Source: Rheum nobile (lineage: Eukaryota > Streptophyta > Magnoliopsida > Caryophyllales > Polygonaceae). Taken from it: a DNA stretch of 64,000 bases. Every line of letters starts with the position of its first letter. The stretch's first letter is position 1. The position numbers and the translations under genes were made by a program. The stretch is from assembly GCA_027886185.1 (NCBI GenBank), contig WOAB01000619.1, positions 7,316,001-7,380,000 of the forward strand, read 5' to 3'. Shown piece by piece: positions 9,252-21,636 of this stretch. The notes below the pieces were generated by a model that did not search any database, was not told where the DNA came from, and was given only the letters and a program-made list of their open reading frames with translations.

Positions 9252-10766
9252 GGACAAGAACATATTTACACCTGGTGTAGAAAATTCTTTTTTACATCTC
9301 TGACACTGTTAACATTTTTTTTACTCTATCTATTAAGAATTGATTTTAGTAATTATTAAAAAGTAAAAGTTACATTTTCTAAAATCACTATGAAGAACAG
9401 CCTTTGCCTCATCCGAGAGACACCGCCACCACCACCCTTCCTCTGCCTCTTTCCGGTGGTGAGGTCGGCTGTTATTGTCGACGGCCTAGTGGTTGGAGTC
9501 ACCACCCTTTCTTACTCTCCCTTCCTTTGCCTCTTTTTAAAGTGACTGTAAAACACCATGAGAAAAATCACTATGAAGAACCAATTGGTGGAAGGACAAG
9601 ACTAGATCTAGTGGTGGAAGGCGATAGTAGTAGGAGAAGCGATGCAGATCTGGTGGGTAGGAGGAAGATCTGGTAATGATTTTAAAGCATTTGAAGGTGG
9701 TGGGCGACAGTAGTCGGAGAAGCAGCGCGGGTTTGGTGGTGGGATGTGAATCAGAGGCGACTCCACATCTTGCCGGCCCTCGACCCGGTGGCCCTTCTGC
9801 CGCCCTCGATCCGGCTCGAGCCCGCCTCCACCGCTCCGCGACGACTCGCCTCTGCCTCCGTCGTTTTGTTGCTCGCCTCCCCTCCTCCTTCACCGCCTTC
9901 GAGCCCGCAATGCTCTCCGTGTTTCGGCGACGATCAGAGCGATGGAGGACCTCCAAATTTTCTCCCTGTCTCGAAACAGTCTTATCGGCTCCATTTCCTC
10001 TTCCATTTTCGCCAGCGATTCACTCAGATTTGTCTTTCTAGGGTTCAATTTCGTCTCCGACATTGTGAAACCGCCAGAATTGACGCTCTCGGATCCGCCA
10101 TTGGAGGTTTTGGAGCTTCAAGGAAATCTCATACGCGGTGGTTTTCCTTCTTGGTTGGCTCGCATAGTCGAATATTGGCCAAAAAACAACGAATTATCAG
10201 TGGAGTAAGTTCTCGTCAAATTATGCCATGGAAGCTTAGCAAAGCATTTGATGTAATTGTTGATACGTCTTCATAACTTCTCAATTACATTTGGGGGTTC
10301 TTATCGACCGGCGGAAAATCGAAAATCCTTGACGGAGATGCGCTTCAACTGTGGTAGTAGGGGAGACGAGCCGAAAATACTCGGAGCCAAAAATACTCAG
10401 AGTTGGTGGTGGTGGTGCAGGGAGAGGAGCCGAACATATTGGTGGAGGTAGGTCGGAGTTGGTGATAATGGAAGGAGTGGAGCCCAGAATATAGATAAAG
10501 GGTAGTAATTAATTGGGGAAGAAGGGTTGAACATGGAAATATTATTAAAGTAAATAAAATTTAAACATTAAAAATTTATATTAATATGGGGGTAAAATCG
10601 AGGAAAAGATGGAGTAGTAGCCTAGTAGAACTTGCAGGTTTTTTCTTTAGAGATTGTGAAGAGAAGAGTTTTAATTCTACAGTCCATAACTTTACAAAAT
10701 CTGGACTCCAGGTGGCAAAAGGTTTAGGAATGGGAGTTTACATCCGATGTAAACATATAAAGGTCC
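9252..10766. mobile_element. Pack-MULE (Mutator-like element with captured gene DNA)
   Basis: A 9-bp target duplication, GGGGTTATT, flanks the element at 9243-9251 and 10767-10775. The related repeat at about 29803 has that site once and nothing inserted. Both ends start GGAC and share an imperfect inverted repeat containing TTTACAYCKGRTGTARA about 10 bp in. A 9-bp duplication points to the Mutator superfamily. The interior is strikingly GC-rich at 9400-10450 compared with its AT-rich host and includes an LRR receptor-kinase fragment. No transposase is present. Confidence 0.8.
9942..10208 (+). pseudogene. Captured LRR receptor-like kinase fragment
   Basis: The frame reads LQIFSLSRNSLIGSISSSIF, then SLRFVFLGFN, VSDIVKPPELTLSDPPLEVL and ELQGNLIRGGFPSWL. 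This is a run of leucine-rich repeats. The phrase GFN-x-x-SDIVKP with LEVLELQ-N-I-GxFPxWL is characteristic of the At4g36180/At1g75640 type of receptor-like kinase ectodomain. The fragment is about 85 residues, stops at TAA near 10206, and lacks signal peptide, membrane span and kinase. It sits inside the Pack-MULE, so I read it as host exon DNA carried by the transposon. The GC-rich frames upstream (9676-9940) may belong to the same or a second captured gene, but I do not recognise them. Confidence 0.65.
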
Positions 10767-12678
10767 GGGGTTATTGAAGTAACTTTCGCCATTTGCTCTA
10801 TTAAAGCCAAACATTTGCAAAGGAGGAGCCTCATCCATACATCTACACACAAAAATTATCAAAAGAAACAAAAGCAAGAAAAGATAACCAAAAGTACTTA
10901 TATACACCTGCACGGCTGCAAGAACAAAAGAAAAGAAAGCAGAGAAAGAAGACAAGAGAGAGCCAAGAGAAGAATGAGAAGAAGAAGCAACATAAATAAA
11001 AATGAAACAAGAGTTGCAAAGGTAGCAAGTCGTACTCCTCCATTCTGCTGCAGACCAAAATTACCCAAATGACTTATGAACTCTTGTCTCAAGATTCAAG
11101 TGGATCTTGGCTTGAGTTTGATGGTCATCATTCTTATTGACGGATTCAAGTGGATCTTAGTTAATAAGGTCTAAATTTGAAACGCTCTTGTCAATTCTTA
11201 TGAGCCCACATGCAAGATTCAAGTGGATCTTATGTTGTTCGGGATCGGAGTCTTCACTGAGTGCTAAATTAAAATTCATGGTTTGTAGAGTACATGTTTT
11301 GGGAGAGAAGAAAATTCTACAGTTCAACATAATCTCATTTGAAATTGGCCACAATCTCATTCAAATTGAGTATCCTCTTTAATTTAAAATTAAATGTTGT
11401 AACAGGATGAAGTTGTGACCACTCGACCACACATCCAATCCCACCTTAATTGAACTAAAACCCAAGTATCACAAATTGACTTCTCTTATATACCAAATCC
11501 AAACAATCCATGGTTTAATTCGAAGAAGTCAAGTGGATTATATGACCATGGATCATGAATTTGAAGTAAAAACATTCTTCTTTCATGATTTCTATTAATC
11601 AGTCATATACAAGTTTTCAAATCACTTTCATATGAAGTTATGGACTTTGTTGGAAAATCCAAACATGGGTCAAACATGAAAATTGTTTGATCAGATGAGC
11701 TCCATGTTTGGAATTAAAGGGGAAAATGTGAAGTCATAAACCAAGGAGAAGCTACGGGGTGGCTTAAGTTGTATATATGAGTTAACCGTACAAAATGGTG
11801 CTTTGAGTGTAAGGTCATAAATCATTTTCAGCTTGGGTCTGAGATACATTGAGTAACCTTAACCCAAAAGGAAAGTTGGAGTCATAAGAAACCTCAAGCC
11901 CAAACTAAATATATTGGTTGTGCAGAAGCTAATGAATATAATCACTTAGAACTAAGTATATTGGTGTGGGTTTAACTTAGTTTAATTATCAAGATCACCT
12001 AAAAAAGCATGATATTTGCATAAGGTCACTCATAAAAAAATACATATAGTTATGGACCTTGTCTTGCTTCATATAACGAGTGCCACTAGCATAAGGTTGA
12101 AAATAAAATTTGTTTTTTAAGAACTACGTAAAGACTTGACGCCTTCAAATGCTACGTAGAAGCTCTAAATCAAATAAAATATATATCGGGTACAATCGTA
12201 AATATCAAATTCAAATGAAATTAAACAAAAAATATATATAATAGTGGAAATATTAACAACCCTTTCTAGAAGGTAGGTTTAATCTTATTCACAACGTGCA
12301 AATGATAGTCGAAATGAGTCTAGGCAACCTTTCCTATAAGGTGGATTTAAACTTGTTCCTCTAATGTACGAAAAATAAAATACTTTGAACTACGTAAGTC
12401 TTGATTCACTTATAAGAGATACGTAGGCAACCCATTAAAATTCGGGTGTAGCCCAAATCATTAAAAGTCAGTCATATTTTGGTACTTGTATAACTTTTAA
12501 TCAAAAAGGTAACAAGAAATGGTCAAGCTCAAATTTTATAAAACCAAATAGAAATATGTTTTTCAATTTTGTACATTTTTGTTCAACGTATTTTTGGCAT
12601 GCCTTGTGTGACATTTTCTTCCTTATCATCTTTTAGTTATACATTTACTAATACTTGATTTTTTTTTGGTTGCCAGAA

Positions 12679-15650
12679 AATGGCGTCAAGGGCAATTGTG
12701 AACTTCAACGAGCTTCCGGCCACCTTTGTCATCCAAGGAGGTTAGTGGATTCGCCGAAGGTCCTTTTTTGTGTCCTTTGACATCACTAGAAATGCAATAT
12801 GTGCTGGAATCCCGTTGGAGGATGCCTTCAAGCCTCTTCAATGCACAAGGGATCTAAACACTCTTCAATGGGTCCCGAAAGCATCTCAAGGAGGCATCAA
12901 GCCCAACAACTCTAGCAATAAGCCCAACTTTAACCTAGTCAACAATAAAGATATTCATAGTGCTAGTGGCACAAATCTTGCTAATAGGAGTGCTCAAAGG
13001 CCCTTCACCCGAGTCATTAAGAAGAATGTTAAGCATGTTGTCAAGTCCAATCCACTTTTCTCAATGCCAAAAAGGCATAGAAATCCAAGGAGAGGAGAGG
13101 ACACAAGAATGGCTCAAAGCGTTTTAAGACAGGGGCACCAAACAAGCTTGCCCATTCTCCAGCCTTAGAGCTTGCTAAGACGACATTTTGGAAGGCTGCT
13201 AGAGATCCCATCTCACCAAAAAACTCAAGTGGTATTTCTCGGGTCAAAACTCCAAGAAAAATCTACATAGGGTCCATCTATATCAATAATAGGGCAGTTG
13301 AACAAGTCAACATGACCTCTTATTCAAAGGAGATTCAACAAATTGGTCATGCTTCTCAAGCTTGTACAAAGGAGAAAGACTTATCAACCCATCCTAAGTT
13401 GAAAAGTCCAAGGGCGATTGAAGAAAACCCAAGTTCTCCCTTGTATGGAGACTTGTCGTCTCTTTTTCAAGAAGATAAGTTTCCGCCTCTATCCTTGAAA
13501 AGGGGTAAAAAAATCTAGCCTCTCAAAATGAAGCTTAACAATGTGTCGGTGTTCATGATCAGTGTATCAACCATCGAAGAGCAACTTCAAGAATTACAAA
13601 GGACGCTTGTCGAGAAAGATGCTCAAATAGCCTCACTTATTGCTCAAGTCAATAATAATCCAATGAAAGTAGACAAGAGCGAGCGAGGTCAAATGATGAA
13701 GGTCCAAGTAGTAAAGCAACCATATCTCTAGAAGAAATCAAAGAGATGATTACTCAAGGGATTTGAGAATTTCAAGCATCACAAAATCCGCCTGTGCTTG
13801 GGTATAGAAAGCCATATATGACACATTATGATGCAATTCCTTTTCTTGTGGGCTACCAAAGATCAAACTTTGAAAAGTCTGATGGCATCCATGGATCACC
13901 ACATGAGCATCTTGCTCATTTCTATTCAACTTGTGGTGAAATTGTTTTAAATGATGCCTTGTTGATAAGACAATTTGTCCAACCATTAAAATGACCGGCC
14001 TTCACTTGGTATACCCAACTCTGACCATGTTCGATCCAAACATGAGACGATTTACAAGGGGCATTTTTAGCTCAATTTATGAGTTCAAAGGCTAGGGTTT
14101 CCATTATGGACCTTGCAAACACCCTTCAAATGCCAGATGAGCTCACTAATGACTTCATCGCTTGGTGGAGAAGTTTAAGACTCTAATGCTTTGAAAACTT
14201 AAGTGAACAAGCTTGTGTTTAAATGTGCACCAAAAACTTGCTTCCAGAGTTAGCGGTTAATGTTGGTAGCACCGAACCTCACTCTTTCGATGCTTTAGGG
14301 TCAACGACTTGCAGTGTAGAAAGACAACTTGCCCATCAAAAACATGGATATAGTTGCCATCAAGTTTTTGAAGCTAGAAATGATGATGCTAAGAAAGAAG
14401 AAAATAAAGGAGAATCTATGGCAACTTTTATCAAACTTAACGAGCAATCCTCTAAAGGGAGTAGCTTCAAAGCTTAAGGAAAAAAGGTAAAGAGTTTGCC
14501 AAAAGACTTCGTCTCCAAGAAAGAAAACAAAAGAAGTATCATTTTGATCATGATGATGTGGAAGGGATTTTCAATGCGTTAATGGCCGCCAAAATCTTAA
14601 CACTCCTCGAGCCTAAACAACCAAATGAAGTTGACAAGATGGAGGATCCAAATTATTGTCGTTACCATCGACTCATTAGTCATCTTATTGAGGATTGCTA
14701 TGTCCTTAAGGAAGTGATAGAAGAGATGATCTACAAAAGAGAAACATAAATTGAGGGAGTAGTGTCAATGGATCCAACAATTACATCAAACACCATATTC
14801 ATGGTAGACGTTGTCAAAGTCGTTGCTCCACTACTAGAATTTCTTCAAACATGTGACAAGCTTTTAAGGATGGATATGACGAGGTTGATCGTGACTTTGA
14901 ATGGAAAACATATACAAGGCATAAAAAGCCTCAACAAATGATCACTGAAAGCTCAATTCTTCCAAGACCACGAAAGCTCAACAAAAAGATAAACAACAAC
15001 AAGAAAAACAAGAATGGGGTTAATCATGATATCCATGTCAAAGAAGAGTACGTCTAATCTGAACGGGCACCAATTACCTTGAAATATTCTGTCCCTATAT
15101 GATTTGTCAAGGATGACTCTTTAAATGGTGGTTCATTCTTTGAAGAAGAGGCCACCCAATGTTATATGACATCATGGGTCGACATTTGTGAGCAAAATCT
15201 CTTAGAGGTCGACGAGGCTCTTTTCAATAGCTTAGAAATTTCTAAAGAAGGAGAAGTATTCACTGCAAGCGTTATTGAGCCCACGAAATTCACACTAAAG
15301 GAGCAAAACATGTTCTTGAAGGACAAAGTTTCAAAACCTCGAGTGTTTGTATTTGAAAGGCTTGATGTATGCTCAACAACTAAAACGCCTAGGCCATATG
15401 TGTTTGGACGACTAAGAACAACCTCGAAAGTACAAGATGGTTCAAGCCAAGAACACTAGAAAGTGGAAGCTCAAGAGAAAGGAATCAAATTTTTCTTATT
15501 CACAAGTCCAATACCTAAGGTGGAGAGGTGAACTCAATGTCTATCTTCGACGACAAAAAGAAGAAAAAAATTCTCGAAGTTGGCAAGGGGCATCGTCAAC
15601 AAGCTCGTTGCCCATGTTACCAAAAAAAAGAAGATGAAAATCAAGAACTA
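12679..15650 (+). pseudogene. gag gene of a Tat-like (Ty3/gypsy) element, broken
   Basis: Start region: MASRAIVNFNELPATFVIQG then a stop. Middle (13794-14240): YRKPYMTHYDAIPFLVGY, HGSPHEHLAHFYSTCGE, LIRQFVQPLK, FTWYTQL (after a shift), and CTKNLLPELAVNVGSTEPHS. These are the conserved capsid motifs of plant Tat/Ogre gag. At 14650-14750: NYCRYHRLISHLIEDCYVLK, the zinc-knuckle-like region. At 15340-15410: VFVFERLD then YVFGRLRT, the repeated 'VF-RL' spacer seen after gag in this lineage. Gag forms the virus-like particle that packages element RNA. Several stops and frameshifts break it. No protease, reverse transcriptase or integrase of this family follows, so the element appears gag-only. Confidence 0.7.
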
Positions 15651-16982
15651 TGTTAACACTTGATCCCTTCTAAAGGGTATGTAGGAAATTCGATGTCAAA
15701 TTCAACATATGTTGAATTCAGTCGAAAACCTAAACAAAAAAATCCAAATCAAAGTTGAAATCCTATACAAAAATGATAGTCGAAGTGATTTGAGCAACCC
15801 TTCCTAAAAGGTGGGTTCCATTTATTTCGGTGATGCATACAAAAAGTTATAAGAAACATGTGCATGATTGTTGGGTAAATTTAGACAACCCTTCGTAGAA
15901 GGTGGGTTTAGGTTTTATCCTCTGTTTAACACCACAAAACCAGGGTGTCACAACGTTGTGAATCCCACCCGGAACCCACAAGGCTAGAACATATATAAAT
16001 AAAGATTATATCATCCAAACTCCAATATAGATAATGGAAAATGTATCTCTATTGGTGGCAAGGTCTAGTTATTGATCTATATAATATGTTCAATCAACAA
16101 ACTTTGCAATTAATGAGAATAATAAGGTCTAATAGCAACAATGAAAGAACATGACCCAAAGCAAGACTATCTAATCAACGTCGATTGACACCAATCCCAT
16201 CATGTCTCTTATGTGTCTGTGCAGCGCTAGTACCTGGATGTCGAAACAGAACCCGCCACAACGGGTCAGTTACTAAACAAGCAAGATACCATATCAAGCA
16301 ACCTCACGCGAATCATATAATGTCTAGATGCGATTAAACAAGTACAAGACAAAAAAAGATGTATAATAATCTCATCTACTGCATTATCATACGACCACTC
16401 GTTACAATTCAACTCATCACTATACGCATAAGGATAAATAAGACTAATCACTAACAAGATGATGATATCACTTCTTTCCCTTAGGTCGCAACTCAAGAGG
16501 GGTAAATTCCGCTCATTGGAATTACCATTTTGGGAACGCTCAAGATATGTTCCCTACCTTGGGGCACGTGTAATATATCGGCCCCTACTTTAGCTAATAA
16601 CACATAAACATTATTCTCTACCCGTATAATTTATACACGCTTGATACGTAGCTAGCAAATCATTAACACATTACATACTTAAGGCAATATATAACCTTAT
16701 AGTGTACATAATTCCTAAACCAAATATAAGCAAGGTATAACAACATGCAACTAGTTTCACATACAATCACACGAGAACACTTAACAAGGCACCAAACTAA
16801 TTTAGGAACCGAACAAGTCAAAGAGACTTGCCTAAAATTCTTAAAGTTGTAAAAGGAAAGTTGTAAAAGGAATGCTCGCAATTATCCCAGATACACAATC
16901 AAGTACCTATATCATATAAGAACTTACTCATAAATATTATGCCAAAATAATGATTTTACAGTACCAAATATGATTAATTCAT

Positions 16983-17358
16983 TAACTCCATTAGAGGAAT
17001 TTGGAAAATTCCATAGAAAATTCCATGGAAAATCCATACCATTGTTAAAGATATTATTTTACTTTTGTCGTCTTTCTTGTCTTTTCAGGTACATCACTGC
17101 TTTCGCGAAGCCAACCTCGCCGCGGATCACCTTGTCGGTCATATTCTTCCTCCTCCAGTACTACACAGCTTTCAACGAATTATTCTATCCAATTTCAGTC
17201 ATGAACTCTCCTCCTTGCTACGAGACACACGATATGAGTTTACAAAACTGAACTCTGACTTTGATTTTTTTGGTATAAGGTTTGTAAAGATCATCCATTG
17301 GGATGATTTAGAATTGCCATCTGATTAGATAGATCCTAAAGTTTATTGTAATAAAAAA
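16983..17358 (+). mobile_element. 5'-truncated LINE with 13-bp target duplication
   Basis: ATGATTAATTCAT flanks the insert at 16970-16982 and 17359-17371. The insert ends in an A-rich tail (AATAAAAAA). Its frame reads KIPWKIHTIVKDI, FLSFQVHHCFREANLAADHL and IHWDDLELPSD then a stop. This is the C-terminal half of the RNase H domain found at the end of many plant LINE ORF2 proteins (the HCFREAN-x-AAD motif carries a catalytic Asp). Only the last about 110 residues remain, as expected from incomplete target-primed reverse transcription. Confidence 0.8.
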
Positions 17359-17969
17359 ATGATTAATTCATAGTTTATTCAAAAGAACACCTAGTACATT
17401 TGCCCAAAGTTCAATTTTGTGCGTGATGCTAATGATGAAGGTGTATATATAAACTATCATTATTATATATACTATATATAAGTCTTCTAGTCACAAGTTA
17501 CCCTGTTCAAACTAGTTAAACCAATTTTTCCTCAAAGTTCCATTACTAACTAAAGGCTATGTACCACGAACTAATTAACACAAACTAATTAAAGCGAACA
17601 ACTTCCATGTGGTACGAACTACTGCAAAGACTACAAGGCTATGGAATTTCTGATTTAAAACTATTTACAAATATATTCCAACCCACAACTCATGATTTCG
17701 ATCGAACATAGCTTAAGAAATACACTATCGTGTTTTATTTCCCCAACTTTACAATCTTAGATTAATTCCCCGTAGCTACTACTGTAACCTAATCCGAGAG
17801 GTAAGATTGAAACTTACCGAACGATTGTAAATAATGGTGTCAAATCTTGGTTGAGGACAAGAGGAAGACAAACACTCTTTTGCTTCAACAATGTATTTTT
17901 TAGGAGACAGCACACACAAACTAAAATATGGTAGGGATATATAGGAGCAATCTAGGTTAATTAGAGGTA
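17359..17969. other. LTR interior, no gene
   Basis: AT-rich chromovirus LTR sequence between the LINE insertion and the Helitron. It includes AACTTACCGAACGATTGTAA at about 17812. No coding frame or small-RNA gene was recognised. Confidence 0.35.
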
Positions 17970-18548
17970 ACTAGTTTAGTTTCCGTGCCATGCACATGGC
18001 CTGGATACAATTTTATGATATTTTTTAATTATTAAAAATATATCAATTTTACAAAAATGATTTTTCATTTAATTAGTGATAATATAAATGAAATTAAGTT
18101 AAATATGATAATATTTTGAAATCTCTACTAATAATTAATTAATAACGATCAATGTAATTTCGTACATACATATTATATTGAATCAAATCATATATACATA
18201 AATAAATGAATTAAAAGAAAATTTGAATCATATCATATACCTAGAAATAAATGAATTAAAAGAAATTTTGAATAAAATGTGACTAATTAAATGGAAAAAT
18301 TACAAGAGATTACTCGAAAATTACCTAATGTATTCTACCTAATATGAAAATCGGGATCAAATATGAACAATCTATATGTTGAAAAGGAAATCAATATCAT
18401 ATCTAAAATATTTTATATAATAATAATAAAAAGAAAAATTTAGTGACGTGGCACGATGTGTAATAGACATGTGAAAACAAATGACATAGTGCAATGTCAA
18501 AACGAAAAATGGTCTTAGTTAGGTTTTACTTTAGTATTATATAATAGA
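17970..18548 (-). mobile_element. Non-autonomous Helitron
   Basis: On the minus strand it starts TCTATTATATAATACTAAAG (18548) and ends CTAG (17973-17970). A small hairpin, GTGC-ATG-GCAC, lies about 12 nt before the end. The base before TC is A and the base after CTAG is T, the canonical Helitron A/T insertion site with no target duplication. It is 579 bp long with no Rep/helicase coding region. The terminal words match the Helitron at 20856-21364, so both belong to one family. Confidence 0.65.
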
Positions 18549-19560
18549 TTATACATCAAGGCTTCAAACCAATCATATAAACGGATAACTTTGTAAATTT
18601 GAAAATAAGTGTGACAAATTATTTAAAAGATATAATATATATAGTATTATAGTCCCTTAAACTATTTAAATTAATTTTGAAATAATGTTGTTCCACAAAC
18701 AATAAATATCTACTTAAATTTTTTGAGATATTTGAATACTATTAATTAAAGAAACAATTAAATTCTCCTAATATATTAATATATCATTTAGATGAGATAT
18801 TTATGATTAGATTGAATTTAAATCTAGAAAAAAATCAAAATTACAAAAATGAATTTTGATTTAGATATTGTGTTGCAAATAAATATTAATTTAAAAAATA
18901 CATGAATTTTGATATGGGTTTTAGTTTATTTGGGAAGCATTCGCTATAGATATAATGTTTTTTAATCTTTGATTTTATCCATATGTTTTTTTAATACAAA
19001 AAGTCGTTATAGCGATTTTTTTTTGACATACCATACTAATTAAGTAAAATAAAGAATAAGTTAGTAGTGTCAAAACTTATTATAGTTCATTAAGAACCAT
19101 AAGCAAAAATGTAAAATTACGAAATTGAACAAAAAATCAATAAAAAACTTGATATCCTAAATTAGTTTTAGCTATTGTATTTTCAATCATCGAATATCTT
19201 TTAATTATTTTTTCTAAAAAAACCGTTATAACTTATAACCAATACCTGTGATCTTCACGTTTTACAACTTTTATTTAGTTTACAATCATATATCCACAAA
19301 TATGTAGCAATTAGTTACCTTGATGCTTGCCAATTCTGAGTTGATTAGAGTTGTGAAAGTTTTGGATCTGTGACTAGTTTGTAATCTTAATTTGTAATCA
19401 GTTTTTACTTTTTGTGAATGATGTGTTTTTACATTAGGAATAGATTAGTGCTAGATTTAGGATAAAAATATTTGATATATAACTAATTTTATTAAAAAAG
19501 ATAAAAAGATAAAATGACATGTGACAATTTTAATAAGAGAGTGTCATGTGGCGTAGTTAA
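18549..19560. other. AT-rich stretch, nothing coding
   Basis: Very AT-rich DNA between Helitron termini. It includes a short inverted repeat around AAGTCGTTATAGCG (18999-19020). No gene was recognised. It may be the interior of the Helitron whose 5' end lies at 19585. Confidence 0.35.
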
Positions 19561-19585
19561 GTTGTAGTTTAGTATATATAGTAGA
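19561..19585 (-). mobile_element. Helitron 5' terminus without a found 3' end
   Basis: On the minus strand, 19585 begins TCTACTATATATACTAAACT preceded by A, matching the 5' ends of the two complete Helitrons. No hairpin-plus-CTAG end was found between here and 18548. The element could be 3'-truncated, or its end may be shared with the neighbouring copy. Confidence 0.5.
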
Positions 19586-20855
19586 TTAATCTACTTCTAT
19601 TCTACTATGTATCTAAATGTATAAAGATGCAAAACTAAAAAGCACGAAAGAGACAATACCTACTCACAAATGTTGTTGTATACTCTCTAGAAAAGATGAG
19701 GTTTTGGTGGTCTGATACAATGAATGATTATAATCAGAATAGACAATATAAAATCATAACACTATAATTAAAAGATAATACCAATATAAAAAACTATCTA
19801 AAAATATACTAAAAGATCTTATTGATTATATATAATATTCTCATAATCTTTACTTTCCTAATAAACAAAAAAACTTACTTGTTCTTTAAGTTTTATGGTT
19901 GTTGATCAACTGTCTAAAAATATAAAAAATCTTGCTTGTATTTAAATAATTGCTTAGTAGATATATAATATTCTTTTAATCTTTTCTTTCCTAATAAACA
20001 AAAAGATCTTGATTGTTCTTTAAGCTTTATGGCTACTGATCTTGTACCCAATTTAGAAACTTTTTCTAGGAATCTTAATCAGTTTTCTAAACCTTACAAT
20101 TTATGCACTTTACATCTATACCACTGTATGATGATTTCTACGAAGGAGTATATGAGATTGCTAGTCAAAGGGAGCAACATTGTGCTAATAGGTTGTAGTG
20201 TGTGTTGGGGAGCTTGCAATACATCGACCAAACTAATCTAGATAGTATGTTCTTACTCTAGTTAATCAAAGGGAGCAACCTTGTACTAACGCTTGTGATA
20301 TTTTCTTCTCTTATGCACCACACAACATAATATAACAAATAGTAAATCTTGACTTGATAACCTGATTCTCAACTACTGAAAATAAAGAGAGTCTTCATAA
20401 GAACTGTCGAGTATATTTTATTGAAGAAGCAACATAAGAACAACATAAACATAAACTCAAATGGAGTTCCATATATTTTGTTGAAGCAACATAAATATTC
20501 AGACTAATATTTTATGTTTTAATTTATAATATTCCTAATTATTTGATTTGTAATTTTTTTAATTGCCTAATTGATTTGTAATCTTTTCAGTTAATTTTTA
20601 TTTAAATAAGAAAAGATTAATTATAGGTTTATTATAAAAATCTTTAATATATAATTTTGTAATCTTTCCAATTGATTTGTATTTAAACAAGGAAAGATTA
20701 GTTATATGTTAAGTATAGAAATCCTTAATATATAAGTTAATTTATTTAAAAAAATAGAGAAATGACAAATGACGAAATTAACGTGAAAGCGCCATGTGGC
20801 GAAATTAACGTGGAAGCCTCTTGTGGTGTAATTTCATTCTACTTTAGTAGATATA
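19586..20855 (-). mobile_element. AT-rich interior beginning with a further Helitron 5' end
   Basis: At 20851 (minus) TCTACTAAAGTAGAATG follows an A. This is a third Helitron-like 5' end, four bases from the CTAG end of the neighbouring complete Helitron. The stretch below contains repeated words (AACTAATCTAGATAG, GGGAGCAACMTTGT at about 20169 and 20270; AATCTTTYCAATTGATTTGTA around 20575-20690) but no coding frame I recognise. The 3' end was not found. Confidence 0.4.
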
Positions 20856-21364
20856 CTAGCATAGTGTCCGTGCCATGCACGAGTTAGGGTTATAAACTTT
20901 TCTAAAATATTTTTTTATTAGGTAAATATCGTACTAATTTTTTTTATTATTATTAGAGATAAATATATATAAATTATCTTCTTTTTACGTACAAAAAATT
21001 AGGGAGATATCGAAATTAACAATATTATTATTATTAGATATATTTTCTGAATTAATATATAATAATAGTTATTATTAGAGATAGATATAGATTATCTTCT
21101 TTTTACCAAAATGGAAGATATACAAAATTATCGAAATTATTATTATTATTAGATATTATCTTCTTATTTAATATATAATAATTAAGAATTTATTATTATA
21201 ATATATTTTGGGTGGTCTGGATGAGGTGGAAGATGAGGTGGCATAGCTCAGAGGCCGACACATAGACGAATTGAACGTGGTGATGACACGTATGCGAATT
21301 AAACGTAAGCTTGACACGTAGGAAATAGGCTTCTGCTTTAGTATATATATAGATAGATAGTAGA
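20856..21364 (-). mobile_element. Non-autonomous Helitron, complete
   Basis: On the minus strand it opens TCTACTATCTATCTATATAT (21364) and closes with CTAG (20859-20856). A CGTGC-ATG-GCACG hairpin lies about 10 nt from the end. It is preceded by A and followed by T. It is 509 bp with no coding region. It sits inside the chromovirus LTR and directly beside another Helitron 5' end, a head-to-tail arrangement common for this class. Confidence 0.75.
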
Positions 21365-21602
21365 TTGGTATTAGGAAAAGGTTGGATAAGGAATTGGTTA
21401 GGGCCATGAATAATTACTAAGAACAAACATGCTTAAACTTAAATATTAACCAAATTAAGGCATAGCTCCTACTTAATAAAATCACAAATATCTACCCTTA
21501 ATATTATTAATAATATCCTAATTAATGATACCAAAATTAACTAAAATTTCGCAAGGAAGAACAAACAAGTCATAATAACTTACCGAGACTAGGGGTATCA
21601 CA

Positions 21603-21616
21603 TACTCCCCTCCTCA
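21603..21616 (-). other. Polypurine tract of the chromovirus
   Basis: On the minus strand GAGGAGGGGAGTA runs directly into TGTGATACCCC, the LTR start. The polypurine tract primes plus-strand synthesis in LTR retrotransposons, so this fixes the element's orientation and the 5' edge of its 3' LTR. Confidence 0.7.
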
Positions 21617-21636
21617 AAAAGAGTTTCGTCCCGAAA

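Larger units (their letters stand above)
9236..12420 (+). repeat. Left long terminal repeat (copy A) of a Tat-like element
   Basis: From GGTTAGTGGGGGTTATTG this region aligns, nearly end to end, with 29791-32170 in the same orientation. Shared landmarks include AAGCCAAACATTTGC, GATTCAAGTGGATCTT (several times), CCACTAGCATAAGG and CTAGAAGGTRGRTTTA. A gag gene follows at 12679. The left edge abuts the CACTA end, so the true first bases may be lost, and the right edge is approximate. It contains the Pack-MULE at 9252-10766. Confidence 0.65.
15945..21602 (-). repeat. 3' LTR of the minus-strand chromovirus, heavily invaded
   Basis: Read on the minus strand, the LTR starts TGTGATACCCCTAGTCTCGG at 21602, directly after a purine tract. 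It plausibly ends at GTTGTGACA near 15945, giving TGTGAT...GTGACA-type termini. Its first about 170 bp (21602 to 21431) match the fragment at 28711-28525. The remainder is stretched to 5.6 kb by a LINE (16983-17358) and Helitrons (17970-18548, 20856-21364 and further 5' ends). The low-coordinate boundary is inferred, and the flanking 5-mers (CAGGG and CTCTG) do not match. Confidence 0.45.

Noticed and set aside
10815..11092. Lys/Arg-rich plus-strand and Leu/Phe-rich minus-strand frames
   Set aside because: They come from a purine-rich stretch present in both LTR copies (also near 29880-30040), where the frames are not conserved.
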